NCBI RefSeq assembly: GCF_002135415.1
Contig: NZ_NEGJ01000002.1
Span: forward strand, 124,001 to 188,000
Source of the DNA: Acinetobacter sp. ANC 3832
Lineage (GTDB): Bacteria > Pseudomonadota > Gammaproteobacteria > Pseudomonadales > Moraxellaceae
DNA: 64,000 nt
Reading direction: 5' to 3'
Positions 45,980-55,669 of this stretch are shown here, one piece after another. The translations under genes and the position numbers were made by a program. Within the stretch, counting starts at the first letter, position 1. Each line of letters begins with the position of its first letter. The notes beneath the pieces are model-generated. The model worked only from the letters and a program-made list of their open reading frames with translations. It was not told where the DNA came from and ran no database searches.

Positions 45980-47599
45980 ATGATTCCGCACATTACCCGC
46001 TTATTCGAACTTTGGGGCATTGCAGCTCACTATAGACTCGACACGTTGGTTCCTGCGGAAGAATTACCTGAAAAAGCCCGTCATGCTTTAGCACTGATTC
46101 GTATGCACCCTGCTGCATGGTCAAGTAAAGAACGTAAAAATCCTCTAAAGCTTAAACAAGCTTTAGAGGATATGGGTCCTCTCGCTATTAAGATGGGACA
46201 GTTACTTTCAACTCGTCGTGATTTAATGCCGCCTGAAATTTTAGCGCAATTGGTGTTACTCCAAGACCGAGTAAAACCTTTCGGTTCAGATGTTGCCAAA
46301 ACTCGTATTGAGCAATCTCTTAAGGCTGATATCAATACACTTTTTTCACGTTTTGATGAGCAACCACTGGCTGCAGCATCTATTGCACAAGTGCATACTG
46401 CGGCTTTGCATGATGGTCGTGAAGTCGTTGTCAAAGTAACGCGTCCTGATATTCGCAAACAAATTTTACAAGATTTTGAAATTTTAGAATGGTTAGGTAA
46501 CTTCCTTGAAAAGCGCTTAGAAGCTGCTCGTGCATTTCACTTGTCTGAAATTATTCAGGATTATCGTCAAGTCATTTTGAATGAATTGGACTTGAGTTTA
46601 GAAGCTGACAATACCCGTCGTATGCGCCATTACTTTACAGGCTCAAGCATGATGTATGTGCCTGATGTCTATATGGACAGTACCGATGTGATGGTGGCTG
46701 AACGTATTACGGGCGTACCCATTTCAGATATTGAAACCTTTGATCGACTGGGGATGGATCGTGCACAATTGGCAGAAAGAGGATTAACCATCTTCTTTAC
46801 CCAAGTTTTTCGTGACAACTTTTTCCATGCAGACATGCATCCTGGAAATGTTTTTGTAGAAACGATTAATCCAAGTAATCCACGCTTTATTGCACTAGAT
46901 TGCGCAATCATGGGCGAATTGTCTAAGCATGATCAAATGACAATTGCCCGTATGTTACTTGCTGTAATGAACAGCGACTTCATGCAATTGATTCTGATTG
47001 TGCATCAAGCAGGTTGGATTCCACCGGGTACAGATCAAGATGCTTTAGCACGTGAAATGCGTCGTACTGTAGGTCCAATGGTCTCTAAACCCATGAGTGA
47101 GTTGGACTTTGCAGGCATCTTGCTTCAAGTCATGGATATTGCACGTCGTTTCCATTTAGAAATTCCACCACAACTCATGCTATTGCTCAAAACCTTGGTG
47201 CATGTAGAGGGTTTGGGAACAGATCTTTATCCTGATTTAGATATTTGGAAATTAGCAAAACCCATTCTAACTGAATGGATTAAAGCACAAATGAACCCGC
47301 AAAAGAACTTAAAAGAATTAGGACAGAAAATTCCTGATTTACTTTTAGGTGCGCAGGATTTCCCAACGTTAATGATCGACAGTTTAAATGGTTTAAAAAA
47401 TCAGTCTGCTTGGCATGCGAAGCAATTGCATGAATTACAGATGATGCGTTTAGAAGTGGAACATCAACAAAAGCGTAGTTGGGTTTTTGGCAGTGTTATT
47501 GCCATTTTCCTCGCTATTGCGATTATTACACCTTGGTATATTTCAATTATTCTCATTCTTTTATCGAGCATTTTAGCCATTTGGCGAATTGCAAAATAA
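45980..47599 (+). CDS. ubiB: UbiB (ABC1/ADCK atypical kinase-like protein)
   Basis: A 539-residue protein. The family KxGQ motif is in LAIKMGQLLSTRRDLMP (about 70), the Ala-rich loop in AAASIAQVH, and catalytic-type residues lie in HADMHPGNVFV and ALDCAIMG. Two C-terminal transmembrane helices (about 495-537) anchor it at the inner membrane. UbiB is needed for ubiquinone synthesis, perhaps to extract precursors from the membrane with its ATPase activity. It closes the ubiE-ubiJ-ubiB operon and is followed by a terminator. Confidence 0.95.
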   Translation: MIPHITRLFELWGIAAHYRLDTLVPAEELPEKARHALALIRMHPAAWSSKERKNPLKLKQALEDMGPLAIKMGQLLSTRRDLMPPEILAQLVLLQDRVKPFGSDVAKTRIEQSLKADINTLFSRFDEQPLAAASIAQVHTAALHDGREVVVKVTRPDIRKQILQDFEILEWLGNFLEKRLEAARAFHLSEIIQDYRQVILNELDLSLEADNTRRMRHYFTGSSMMYVPDVYMDSTDVMVAERITGVPISDIETFDRLGMDRAQLAERGLTIFFTQVFRDNFFHADMHPGNVFVETINPSNPRFIALDCAIMGELSKHDQMTIARMLLAVMNSDFMQLILIVHQAGWIPPGTDQDALAREMRRTVGPMVSKPMSELDFAGILLQVMDIARRFHLEIPPQLMLLLKTLVHVEGLGTDLYPDLDIWKLAKPILTEWIKAQMNPQKNLKELGQKIPDLLLGAQDFPTLMIDSLNGLKNQSAWHAKQLHELQMMRLEVEHQQKRSWVFGSVIAIFLAIAIITPWYISIILILLSSILAIWRIAK

Positions 47600-47619
47600 G
47601 TATATTTTTTAATCGAAAT

Positions 47620-47647
47620 CCTATTTCAAATGAATAGGCTTTTTTTA
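47620..47647 (+). terminator. Terminator of the ubiEJB operon
   Basis: CCTATT and AATAGG pair around TCAAATG, with seven T following. Confidence 0.8.
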
Positions 47648-47781
47648 TATCTATAAACGTTCAATCGTCAGAATTCTTAGACATCATTTTTCATTTTCCT
47701 TTAAAGGGAGAATAATAGATATCTTGCTAATTCAGTAATTTTTGTTAAATTTAAAACAATTACACAATAATATTCTAATAA

Positions 47782-49104
47782 ATGACTCACCTATCCATGA
47801 AACCACTCCACTTTGCCATTATCGGTGCAGGAACAGCAGGTTTAGCCAGTGCAATTTTATTGGCACAACAAAACATTCATGTCACTCTTTTTGAAAAATT
47901 CCCACAACTTGAACCGATTGGCGCAGGTTTACTGCTTCAACCCTCAGGCCTTGCGGTATTTGAACATTTGGGTGTTTTAGATGAAGCCTTGAAGCTCGGT
48001 GCAATCGTCACAGGTTTAGAAGGTCAAATGCCAAGTGGGCAATTACTGGTGAATAGCCATTATCGTCAAGCAGGTGAACACTTTTATGGTTTAGGCATTC
48101 ATCGTGCGGCGTTATGTCATGTTCTTGAATCTAAACTTGCTGAATATTCAGAATTGATCACATGGCGAATGAATACTGAGATTGAAAAAATTGAAGAACA
48201 ACATAATGAAGCTCGAATTTATGGTTTAAGCGTTGGGCAAAAATTTGATGCCTGTTTTGATGCCGTCATTATTGCCAATGGTACTCGAAGTACTTTAAGA
48301 CCACCGAGTTGGGTCAAAGTCGATCAAGCTTATCCATGGGGAGCAAAATGGACGATTGTTCCTGAGTGCCTGACATTGAATTCTGAAATTTTACATCAGT
48401 TTTATAATCGCTCTAAAATCATGATGGGAATTCTGCCAACAGGTGCAATTCCAACACAACCAGATCAGCGCTTATCCAGTGTTTTTTGGAGCTTGCCTTC
48501 AAACCAGTTAAATAATTTCCTACCGCATCAACAGGCCAAATCTGCATGGTTAAAACAAATCTCAAAACGCTGGAAACCTGCTGCCGACTGGCTTGAACAA
48601 GTCATTGTCAATCCTGAAGATCAACAGCAGTGGTTATCTGCTCAATATCGTGATGTCGTGATGTCTAAATTTGGTGAAGGTCGTATTGGTGTGATGGGTG
48701 ACGCAGCACATGCCATGAGCCCGCAACTTGGGCAAGGTGCAAATATGGCACTTTTGGATGCATGGGCTTTGGGGCAAGCAGTTCAGTCTGTTCGAAATAG
48801 TGAAAGTATGGATTGGACACAGCTTTGGAAAAATTACCATCAACATCGCCAATCATCGACGGCTTTTTATCAGTTTTTAAGTCGGCTGCTCACCCCTTTA
48901 TATCAGTCTGATTTATGGTGGACAAGTGTTATAAGAGATCTTTCTTTTCCTTGGATGTATCGTATTCCTTACTTTCGTAAAGAAATGGCACTGACAGTTT
49001 CAGGCTTAAAAACAGGGATGTTCAGCCAAATGCAATATGAGGATGTCGCCCATCCATTTTCAAGAAATAGAGAATTGACCGACTCCGCTTTTAAAATTGA
49101 ATAA
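47782..49104 (+). CDS. PHBH-fold FAD-dependent monooxygenase
   Basis: A 440-residue class A flavin monooxygenase. FAIIGAGTAGLASAI (about 10-24) binds the FAD ADP moiety, a DAVIIANGTRS segment the NADPH-type DG region, and GVMGDAAHAMSPQLGQGANMALLDAWAL (short pieces) the FAD ribityl phosphate. The C-terminal 100 residues are rich in aromatic residues and may bind a hydrophobic substrate. UbiH-like roles are conceivable next to ubi genes, but a terminator separates them, so its substrate is not assigned. Confidence 0.82.
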   Translation: MTHLSMKPLHFAIIGAGTAGLASAILLAQQNIHVTLFEKFPQLEPIGAGLLLQPSGLAVFEHLGVLDEALKLGAIVTGLEGQMPSGQLLVNSHYRQAGEHFYGLGIHRAALCHVLESKLAEYSELITWRMNTEIEKIEEQHNEARIYGLSVGQKFDACFDAVIIANGTRSTLRPPSWVKVDQAYPWGAKWTIVPECLTLNSEILHQFYNRSKIMMGILPTGAIPTQPDQRLSSVFWSLPSNQLNNFLPHQQAKSAWLKQISKRWKPAADWLEQVIVNPEDQQQWLSAQYRDVVMSKFGEGRIGVMGDAAHAMSPQLGQGANMALLDAWALGQAVQSVRNSESMDWTQLWKNYHQHRQSSTAFYQFLSRLLTPLYQSDLWWTSVIRDLSFPWMYRIPYFRKEMALTVSGLKTGMFSQMQYEDVAHPFSRNRELTDSAFKIE

Positions 49105-49200
49105 AGATTATGACGCAAAACCATTAATGATCACGTAAACTATAGCCCTGCGGTTTTAACCGTTTCCATATATTTTAACGAACAACTTTGGTGAAATCCT

Positions 49201-49983
49201 ATGAACAACTTGCAATGGCTCGATGAAGTAAAATTTAACGAACAAGGACTGATTCCTGCTATTGCACAACACCATCAAACTGGACGTATTTTGATGGTGG
49301 CATGGATGAACAGGGAAGCATTAGCTTTAACCGCAGAGAAAAACCAAGCGGTGTACTTTTCACGTTCACGTAGTAAGCTATGGCACAAAGGTGAAGAATC
49401 CGGTCATTTTCAAACCGTACACGAAATTCGTTTAGACTGTGATGCGGATGTGATCGTACTGCAAATTGAACAACATGGTGGTATTGCTTGCCATACTGGT
49501 CGTGAGTCTTGTTTCTATCGTAAACTCACAGCAAACGGATGGGAAATTGTCGATGCACAATTAAAAGATCCGAGCCAAATTTATGGTGAAAAATCGTCAA
49601 ATCCACATACGATTGCAATGAATGCTTCAAATGCGCAATCTGAACAAGTGGATGTATTGAGCTATTTGGGTCAAATGATGGCTGAGCGTAAAGTGGCTGA
49701 TCCTGATTCATCTTATGTGGCAAAGCTTTACCACAAAGGCTTAAATAAAATTTTAGAAAAAGTCGGTGAAGAAAGCTTTGAAACGGTGATTTCTGCCAAA
49801 GATTTTAAAGCCGAAGCCACTGAAGATCATAAAAATGATTTGATTTATGAAGTCGCAGATCTCTGGTTCCACACCATTGTCATGCTCGGTTATTTTGACC
49901 TTGATGTTCAATTGGTTCTGAATGAATTAGCGCGTCGCCAAGGGCTTTCTGGCTTAGTCGAAAAAGCTGGCCGAGATCATTAA
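49201..49983 (+). CDS. hisIE: Bifunctional PR-AMP cyclohydrolase/PR-ATP diphosphatase HisIE
   Basis: A 260-residue fusion for histidine biosynthesis steps 2 and 3. HisI (about 1-118) has [37 protein letters not shown] and [12 protein letters not shown], including the zinc cysteines. HisE (about 150-255) has [23 protein letters not shown] and [12 protein letters not shown] strongly polar linker joins them. It has its own promoter region and is followed by a terminator; no other his genes are near. Confidence 0.96.
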   Translation: MNNLQWLDEVKFNEQGLIPAIAQHHQTGRILMVAWMNREALALTAEKNQAVYFSRSRSKLWHKGEESGHFQTVHEIRLDCDADVIVLQIEQHGGIACHTGRESCFYRKLTANGWEIVDAQLKDPSQIYGEKSSNPHTIAMNASNAQSEQVDVLSYLGQMMAERKVADPDSSYVAKLYHKGLNKILEKVGEESFETVISAKDFKAEATEDHKNDLIYEVADLWFHTIVMLGYFDLDVQLVLNELARRQGLSGLVEKAGRDH

Positions 49984-50010
49984 TTCACTTTAACTCAATC
50001 TTTAAGTCGT

Positions 50011-50039
50011 AAAAAACCCATGCCATTGCATGGGTTTTT
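50011..50039. terminator. Bidirectional terminator between hisIE and phoX
   Basis: AAAAAACCCATGC pairs with GCATGGGTTTTT around CATT. It can serve both converging genes. Confidence 0.9.
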
Positions 50040-50130
50040 CTTTTCATCATCCAACCAACATTCTGCTAAAGCCTTTTTATTTTCCTCCCTAGCTGAGAAA
50101 CAGTAAAAAGGCTTTATACAAAAAGTTAAA

Positions 50131-52122
50131 TTAAGCTGATTTCTTCTCAACCGAAGGAGCAATCGGGTCAGCCGTTAAATAACCCACTGCTGCTGCATAA
50201 CGATCTTTATAATTTGCACGAATAAGCGGGTCTAACGTTGCTTGTACTTTATTATGTAAAGAAGACCAATCCCCTGCGTGTTGGAAATTACTCATAATAT
50301 ATGTCCAACCATTAATTGAGTCGACCGCATGTAAACCTGTAGATTCAGCACCCGCTGGGCAAGACAAGATACGAATTAATTTTTTCGCATCAACATCATA
50401 AGCCCATAAGTAATTATTCACGTGGTTACCACTATCTTCACCAATGAATAACACTCGGAAAGTTTCAGAGAACTTTAAGTTATCTGCACTTGCAATCGTA
50501 TTTGGATCAGAAGTATTACCGATACCTAATGGATCAGATGCAGCATCAATATCTTTACCGATTAATAGCATATGCGATTGATAAGGCACCCAATCACTGA
50601 TAATTGGACTACCCGATTTATCACTCATCGATGCTTTCATATCATGTGCAAAAATACCACCCGCAGATATTTTCTTGGCAAAAGATACATTATGAGCCGC
50701 CGACCAAGCAGCATTATCTTTAATCATTGAATCTTGAATATTTGCTAAAGCTGAATAGGCAACTTTATCTTTTGCATTCACAGTTGTACCTTCCATCTTG
50801 GTGAAAGCCATACTCCCACCCATCAGTGCAGCATAACGATGCGTTTCAAGGAAAGCTGCTGCTTTCTCCATACCTGGTTTCAACTTCAACCAAATGGTTT
50901 TCTTCGCAAGGATCACTTTGGTATAGCTTGCATCTAATGGATCTTTATCCAAGCTTTCCATAATATCTGAAGGCTGAATATTCTTCACATTGATAAGATC
51001 ATCAATTTCTTGGCTGGTTGCGTGACCCAATTTAATCCATTGAATTTGTGCAATCGATGTTTCATTCAATTCGTTCAAATACTTCGCAACATATAATGTT
51101 CCCGCAGATAAATCTTTTTCTTTATCTGCAACAAACATGAATAAACCACCATTGGTATAATCATCACCCATTAAAGCAGTACGATTATCTGGCATTACTT
51201 GAATCAATTCATGCGAGATACGACCCAAGCAATAATGCTTGATGGCAGTACCTGTTCCGTCTTTATTCACAATAATTTCAGGTAAATGTCCATAGTTATA
51301 TGGTTTTGCTGATGTTTCATCACCATACACATTTTTACTATATGCTTTCATAGTGGTCATATCTGTACCTAGACCTTGACCGAAAGCATCTGGCTCATAC
51401 TCTTCACTTGAAAGATGCGTTCCCCATGGCGATAAGCTTGCGCCACAAGTAATCCACAAACCGTGCGCTTTAGACATATCTACATTATAATATTTCACAA
51501 GAGATAAATGACCTGTTTTTGGGTCTTGATCTAATGAAAGCACTGCAATCGGTGAGGGTAATTTGCCATACATATCATTCCCCGCTAAATCACGGGTTGT
51601 ATATTCAAATTGAACTACTGCAAAGACAGGATTACCTTTAACACCATCCACTTTGGCATCTTTTACCGTTAATAACGATGTGCCATCTGGACAATCTGAA
51701 AAAAATTGGCGTGCTGTGCCTTTAGAACTGTCCATAATTGGCTTGTTATTAATATCGTAATAACCGCCTGCTAAAACTTGGCCACCTTTACCATCACTGA
51801 CCATATCACCCGTTTGGAAAAAGGTTTTATACGCAAGTTTATAATCTGTCTTGGTATTATCATCCCAAGTCACGGCTAAACCCGATGCAACCGTTGTTGT
51901 CGCCATCGCTGCTGCATTGGCTAAAGTCGGCGCATCCATGGATGTGAATGTTGCAGTTTTTAATTTTGCAGCTGTTACTGGTGGTGCAACTACGACCTCT
52001 TTATCATCATTACACCCTGCAAGTGCTGCAGACGTTGCCATTGCCCCAAGTGGTAAAAAAGGAATGCTGGCTAACCATTTAATTACTTCGCGACGAGTAT
52101 GTTGGTTGGCTGAATTTGTCAT
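50131..52122 (-). CDS. phoX: PhoX-family alkaline phosphatase (DUF839), Tat-exported
   Basis: A 663-residue PhoX-type enzyme. The N-terminus carries a Tat signal (TRREVIKWLAS) and a lipobox-like ALAGC near residue 36, so it may be a lipoprotein. The DUF839 domain follows, with WITCGASLSPWGTHLSSEEYEPD (short pieces), LPEIIVNKDGTG and GLFMFVADKEKD, which carry the Ca2+/Fe ligands of this family, and a final DSINGWTYIMSNFQHAGDW. PhoX releases phosphate from organic esters in the periplasm. The ATG at 52122 replaces a TTG four codons earlier. No convincing Pho box upstream. Confidence 0.88.
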   Translation of the reverse strand: MTNSANQHTRREVIKWLASIPFLPLGAMATSAALAGCNDDKEVVVAPPVTAAKLKTATFTSMDAPTLANAAAMATTTVASGLAVTWDDNTKTDYKLAYKTFFQTGDMVSDGKGGQVLAGGYYDINNKPIMDSSKGTARQFFSDCPDGTSLLTVKDAKVDGVKGNPVFAVVQFEYTTRDLAGNDMYGKLPSPIAVLSLDQDPKTGHLSLVKYYNVDMSKAHGLWITCGASLSPWGTHLSSEEYEPDAFGQGLGTDMTTMKAYSKNVYGDETSAKPYNYGHLPEIIVNKDGTGTAIKHYCLGRISHELIQVMPDNRTALMGDDYTNGGLFMFVADKEKDLSAGTLYVAKYLNELNETSIAQIQWIKLGHATSQEIDDLINVKNIQPSDIMESLDKDPLDASYTKVILAKKTIWLKLKPGMEKAAAFLETHRYAALMGGSMAFTKMEGTTVNAKDKVAYSALANIQDSMIKDNAAWSAAHNVSFAKKISAGGIFAHDMKASMSDKSGSPIISDWVPYQSHMLLIGKDIDAASDPLGIGNTSDPNTIASADNLKFSETFRVLFIGEDSGNHVNNYLWAYDVDAKKLIRILSCPAGAESTGLHAVDSINGWTYIMSNFQHAGDWSSLHNKVQATLDPLIRANYKDRYAAAVGYLTADPIAPSVEKKSA

Positions 52123-52174
52123 ACATATATCCAATATTTGAATTTAAAATTTTTCCCTACTAGAGTGTAAAAAT

Positions 52175-52186
52175 TTGTCGTGACAA
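52175..52186. promoter_or_regulatory. Perfect 12-base palindrome upstream of phoX
   Basis: TTGTCGTGACAA lies about 53 bases before the phoX start, between phoX and the divergent helicase gene. It could be an operator; no known box is recognised. Confidence 0.3.
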
Positions 52187-52330
52187 TTCAGTTTCACTTT
52201 TAAGTCATTTTCAAGACAATTGATCGTTAAAGTAAAAATGCTCCTCCAAACAGGCAAATATTTTTATTTTTGCTTTTCAGATGGATAATCATTGCTTGAG
52301 GAATTAGACTCCTTCGACTGTTTAATTTTT

Positions 52331-52338
52331 GCTATACT
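52331..52338 (+). promoter_or_regulatory. Extended -10 promoter element for the helicase operon
   Basis: TGCTATACT (the TGn extension with TATACT) ends 42 bases before the GTG at 52380. No good -35 is seen 17 bases upstream, as is common for extended -10 promoters. Confidence 0.5.
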
Positions 52339-52379
52339 CCAAGATCAAATCCCCTATTATTTTAAGACTATTAAACGCT

Positions 52380-53873
52380 GTGCCTGATATATTCAAACCC
52401 ACATTAGAACAAAGTTTTGCAATTGCAGAAGCACAAAAAGGTCAGTCTTTCAAAGTGATTGCCTATGCTGGCACAGGTAAAACCACGACTTTAAAGTTGA
52501 TTAGCGATGCTATGCAAAATAGACGTGGGATGTATTTGGCTTTTAATAAAGCGATTGCAACTGAAGCTCAAAATAAGTTTCATGGCAATGTTGATTGCCG
52601 TACCTTCCACTCGCTTGCTTTCCGTAGCGTTCCACGTGGAGTCACGGACAAACTTCGTTTACCGCGTTTAAGTCCTAGTTTTATAGCAAAAGAATATCGT
52701 TTAGAACCGATTACGCTCCGTCGTTTAATGGGTGGACGTTATGAAAAATATCTTTTAATGCCTAGTCGTTTGGCGAGTTTGGTTGCCAATGCCGTCAGTT
52801 ATTTTTGCTCAACCAGTTCGCAATATCCTGCTCCACGCCATATTCAAGCACCAAGTTGGTTACATGCAGATGATATTGAATCATTACAAAAGCATCTCTA
52901 CCCTGCTGTAGAAAAACGTTGGTTAGAATCGATTGATCAAAACCATCAAGCAGGTATTGGGCATGATATTTATTTAAAGCTTTGGGCGTTGTCTGATCCC
53001 TTTATTCCTGCTGATTATGTGTTATTTGATGAAGCACAAGATGCTGATCCATTGATGTTAGGTATTTTATTAAAACAACGCAGTACCCAAGTCATCTATG
53101 TCGGCGATGCTCATCAACAAATTTATGCATGGCGTGGCGCAGTCAATGCCATGCAGCAGATGCCCTTACCTGAATCTCGCTTAACCACTTCTTTTCGTTT
53201 TGGTGAGCCGATTGCAGATGTGGCAAATCATTTGCTCAGTGCATTAGATGAAACTGTTCCGCTACTTGGCAATCCAGATGCTAAATCGAGTGTCGTCAAT
53301 AAACCACATACTAAAATGCGTGATGCTATTTTGTGTCGTACCAATGCCCGAGCAATGGAATTATTACTTTCAGGTTTAGTTCAAGGTGATAAAGTCGGCT
53401 TACAGGCAGATCAAGCCAAACTCAATCGCTTTGTGGATGCAGCCAGTTTGCTGAAACAAGGGAAACGAGTCGTTGATGTACCTGAGCTGGCTTGGTTTAA
53501 TTCATGGCATGATGTGCATGAATATTGTGAAACCAATGATGGCAGTGACATTAAACCCTTAGTTAAACTGGTTGATGACCATGGTACTGATCCACTAAAA
53601 AGAGCGCTCGCAAAAATCACACCCATAGAACAAGCAGATTATGTGATTTCTACAGCCCATAAAGCCAAAGGTTTGGAGTGGAATCGTGTTCACATCGAAG
53701 ATGATTATCAATTTAAAATCAATGGACTTGAACATAAAATTAGTGATGAAGAATTACGTTTATTATACGTCGCATGTACCCGTGCTAAAGTAAGCTTAAA
53801 CATTCATCATATTTACGACCTTATACAACAACTCAAAGTTAAGGCATCTTTAAAAAATAAAGCAACTGCATAA
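52380..53873 (+). CDS. UvrD-like superfamily 1 helicase (FBH1-like, short)
   Basis: A 497-residue SF1A helicase with all motifs: Q motif PTLEQSFAI, Walker A AYAGTGKTTT (about 30), FNKAIATEA, LFDEAQDADPL, YVGDAHQQIYAWRGA, LTTSFRFG, ISTAHKAKGLEW and LLYVACTRAKV. It is shorter than UvrD/Rep and lacks their large insertions, resembling FBH1-type and plasmid/phage-defence helicases. The longest frame opens at a TTG inside the -10 element, so I start at GTG 52380. An AAA ATPase gene follows after 29 bases in the same operon. Role unknown. Confidence 0.8.
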   Translation: MPDIFKPTLEQSFAIAEAQKGQSFKVIAYAGTGKTTTLKLISDAMQNRRGMYLAFNKAIATEAQNKFHGNVDCRTFHSLAFRSVPRGVTDKLRLPRLSPSFIAKEYRLEPITLRRLMGGRYEKYLLMPSRLASLVANAVSYFCSTSSQYPAPRHIQAPSWLHADDIESLQKHLYPAVEKRWLESIDQNHQAGIGHDIYLKLWALSDPFIPADYVLFDEAQDADPLMLGILLKQRSTQVIYVGDAHQQIYAWRGAVNAMQQMPLPESRLTTSFRFGEPIADVANHLLSALDETVPLLGNPDAKSSVVNKPHTKMRDAILCRTNARAMELLLSGLVQGDKVGLQADQAKLNRFVDAASLLKQGKRVVDVPELAWFNSWHDVHEYCETNDGSDIKPLVKLVDDHGTDPLKRALAKITPIEQADYVISTAHKAKGLEWNRVHIEDDYQFKINGLEHKISDEELRLLYVACTRAKVSLNIHHIYDLIQQLKVKASLKNKATA

Positions 53874-53902
53874 ATCTGTAGTTTAAATTTGTAGGTAATC
53901 TC

Positions 53903-55300
53903 ATGAAGCTACAATCCATTCAACTTAGGCACACTTATCATTTTGCTGATCTCAGCATCAATTTTGATTCAGCAAATAAACCTATTACATTGATTATGGG
54001 TGATCAAGGTTCGGGCAAAACTGCCATTATTAAAAATATTTACCAAGCTTTAACTTGGTTTCCTTCACGCCTTAAAGATTTACGCACGGCCGGTGTGGTG
54101 ATGCTTGATCAAGACATCATGAATACCCGTGTCCAATCAAAAATTGATCTTAAAATCAGTATTCCAACAGAGATTGGTACGCTAACTGAAAGTCCCGACT
54201 CACAAACGGATGAAGTGTCGAGTTGTGCATGGCAACTGTATAAAACCCTCAACGCAAGTGGTATTGGACTGAGTAAAGTTGAAACTCAGCAACTTGAACA
54301 ATGTGTTGGCTTATATTTACAAGCCATCAAAAAAGACCCTTTACAAGGTCTACCGATGATTGCTTATTATCCTTCTGAGCGTTTCGTCAACGATATGAAT
54401 CTGCTGAGCAAGAACAATCCAAGTGTTTTACAAACACATGCTGCCTATGAAGGTGCAGCCATTCCTTTTACCACTTTTGCCCGTTTTTTTGAGTGGTTAA
54501 GAGAAATCAGTGACATTGAAAATGCACAAACAGCGCAACTTTTCCACCATATTATTTTAGAAAATATGTCGCCAAATTTTGAAGGCGAAGATCCCTCTAT
54601 CTTAGAAAAAGACTTACAAAACACGCTTTTTCAAGCACAAACTCAACTGCATTCGCCAAGCCTACAAGCGTTAAGAAATAGTCTGAATAAAATCTTTCCT
54701 GAGCTGTCTGATATTTACTTGGAATATCATCCAAAATTACAATTGATGGTAACGTATCAAAATCAAACTGTTCCCTATCTACAACTTTCCAATACCTTAA
54801 AAAATTGGATTGCTTTGATTGGCGATATTGTCAGACGTTTATGCTTACTCAATCCTGCAAGTTTATTTCCTTGTTTAGAAGGCGATGGTATTTTATTGAT
54901 TGATGATATTGATACCCATCTTGATCAAGACCATGCCGAAGTGATTTTAGATCGCTTGCATCAAGCTTTTCCGCAAATCCAAATTATCGCGACGGGCAAT
55001 CGTCCTGAACTCATGGAAAATGCAGCCCATTTTCAATGTTTAAAACTTGAAAATAAAATGATTCAAGAAATAAAGCCTCCAGCATCTTGGGAGCATTATC
55101 ATTCAATTTATGAACACCTATTACAAGGTCAAGCAGCTGTAGAAGCTGATGTTGTATTAACCCCTGAAAATCAAGCATCAAATGCAGAAGAGATTTTCCA
55201 ACAAATTCAACAAATGGATATTGAACAACAAGCTGAATTACTCAGACTATTAAAGACAGGCGATGATCAAACGGCACCACATTCTTTGCCCTTAAAATAA
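53903..55300 (+). CDS. ABC-type (SMC/OLD-like) ATPase of unknown function
   Basis: A 465-residue ATPase. Walker A GDQGSGKT is at 33-40 and a middle region contains LPMIAYYPSERFVND and a long helical stretch. The signature segment reads LSNT (295-298) where LSxG is expected, the Walker B reads LLIDDID with Asp 335 where Glu is usual, and the H-loop region reads ATGNRPEL with Asn 366 where His is usual. The last 60 residues are Gln/Glu-rich. It forms an operon with the helicase at 52380 and ends before a terminator-like hairpin. No TOPRIM or HNH domain is visible. Function unknown. Confidence 0.7.
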   Translation: MKLQSIQLRHTYHFADLSINFDSANKPITLIMGDQGSGKTAIIKNIYQALTWFPSRLKDLRTAGVVMLDQDIMNTRVQSKIDLKISIPTEIGTLTESPDSQTDEVSSCAWQLYKTLNASGIGLSKVETQQLEQCVGLYLQAIKKDPLQGLPMIAYYPSERFVNDMNLLSKNNPSVLQTHAAYEGAAIPFTTFARFFEWLREISDIENAQTAQLFHHIILENMSPNFEGEDPSILEKDLQNTLFQAQTQLHSPSLQALRNSLNKIFPELSDIYLEYHPKLQLMVTYQNQTVPYLQLSNTLKNWIALIGDIVRRLCLLNPASLFPCLEGDGILLIDDIDTHLDQDHAEVILDRLHQAFPQIQIIATGNRPELMENAAHFQCLKLENKMIQEIKPPASWEHYHSIYEHLLQGQAAVEADVVLTPENQASNAEEIFQQIQQMDIEQQAELLRLLKTGDDQTAPHSLPLK

Positions 55301-55669
55301 TCGGGATATTGCCTAACGGAAAATGAACCGTTTAAAAATACCGTAACTCAAATCGCTTGATTCTAATAAAATCAAGCAATTTTCAATCAAGGCTGATAAT
55401 CCTACCTCTGAGGCGTACAATAACAAAAGTGTGCGCAAAAAATGTTTGATGTTGTTTTATTCATGTAATAAGATCAAAACTCATTAGATTTTTATAGCAA
55501 AATTGGCTACCGCTGTTTGCTATAACTTGTTCGAGTTGCGCAACACAACTTGTTTTTAGTTATTTTTAACTCACTTCGGCTTTCAAGATTTAAGACGTTG
55601 GATAACTCTTTGCTGTCCTCAAATGCTTGAAAGATAAGATTCATCATAGGTTTCGACCTATTCAAGACA
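55301..55669. other. 369-base region between the ATPase gene and the mrp operon
   Basis: A hairpin GCTTGATT/AATCAAGC (55355-55377) followed by AATTTTC is a plausible terminator for the helicase-ATPase operon. TTGATG (55446) and TAAGAT (55469), 17 bases apart, could be the promoter of the Mrp operon. No credible gene lies here. Confidence 0.5.

Noticed and set aside
52123..52328. Pho box in front of phoX
   Set aside because: Only a single TTGTCA-like half-site is seen; the paired 11-base repeat is missing.
52380..55300. Calling the helicase/ATPase pair a Gabija defence system
   Set aside because: Gabija has the ATPase first and that protein carries a TOPRIM nuclease domain; neither is true here, so only a general resemblance is claimed.
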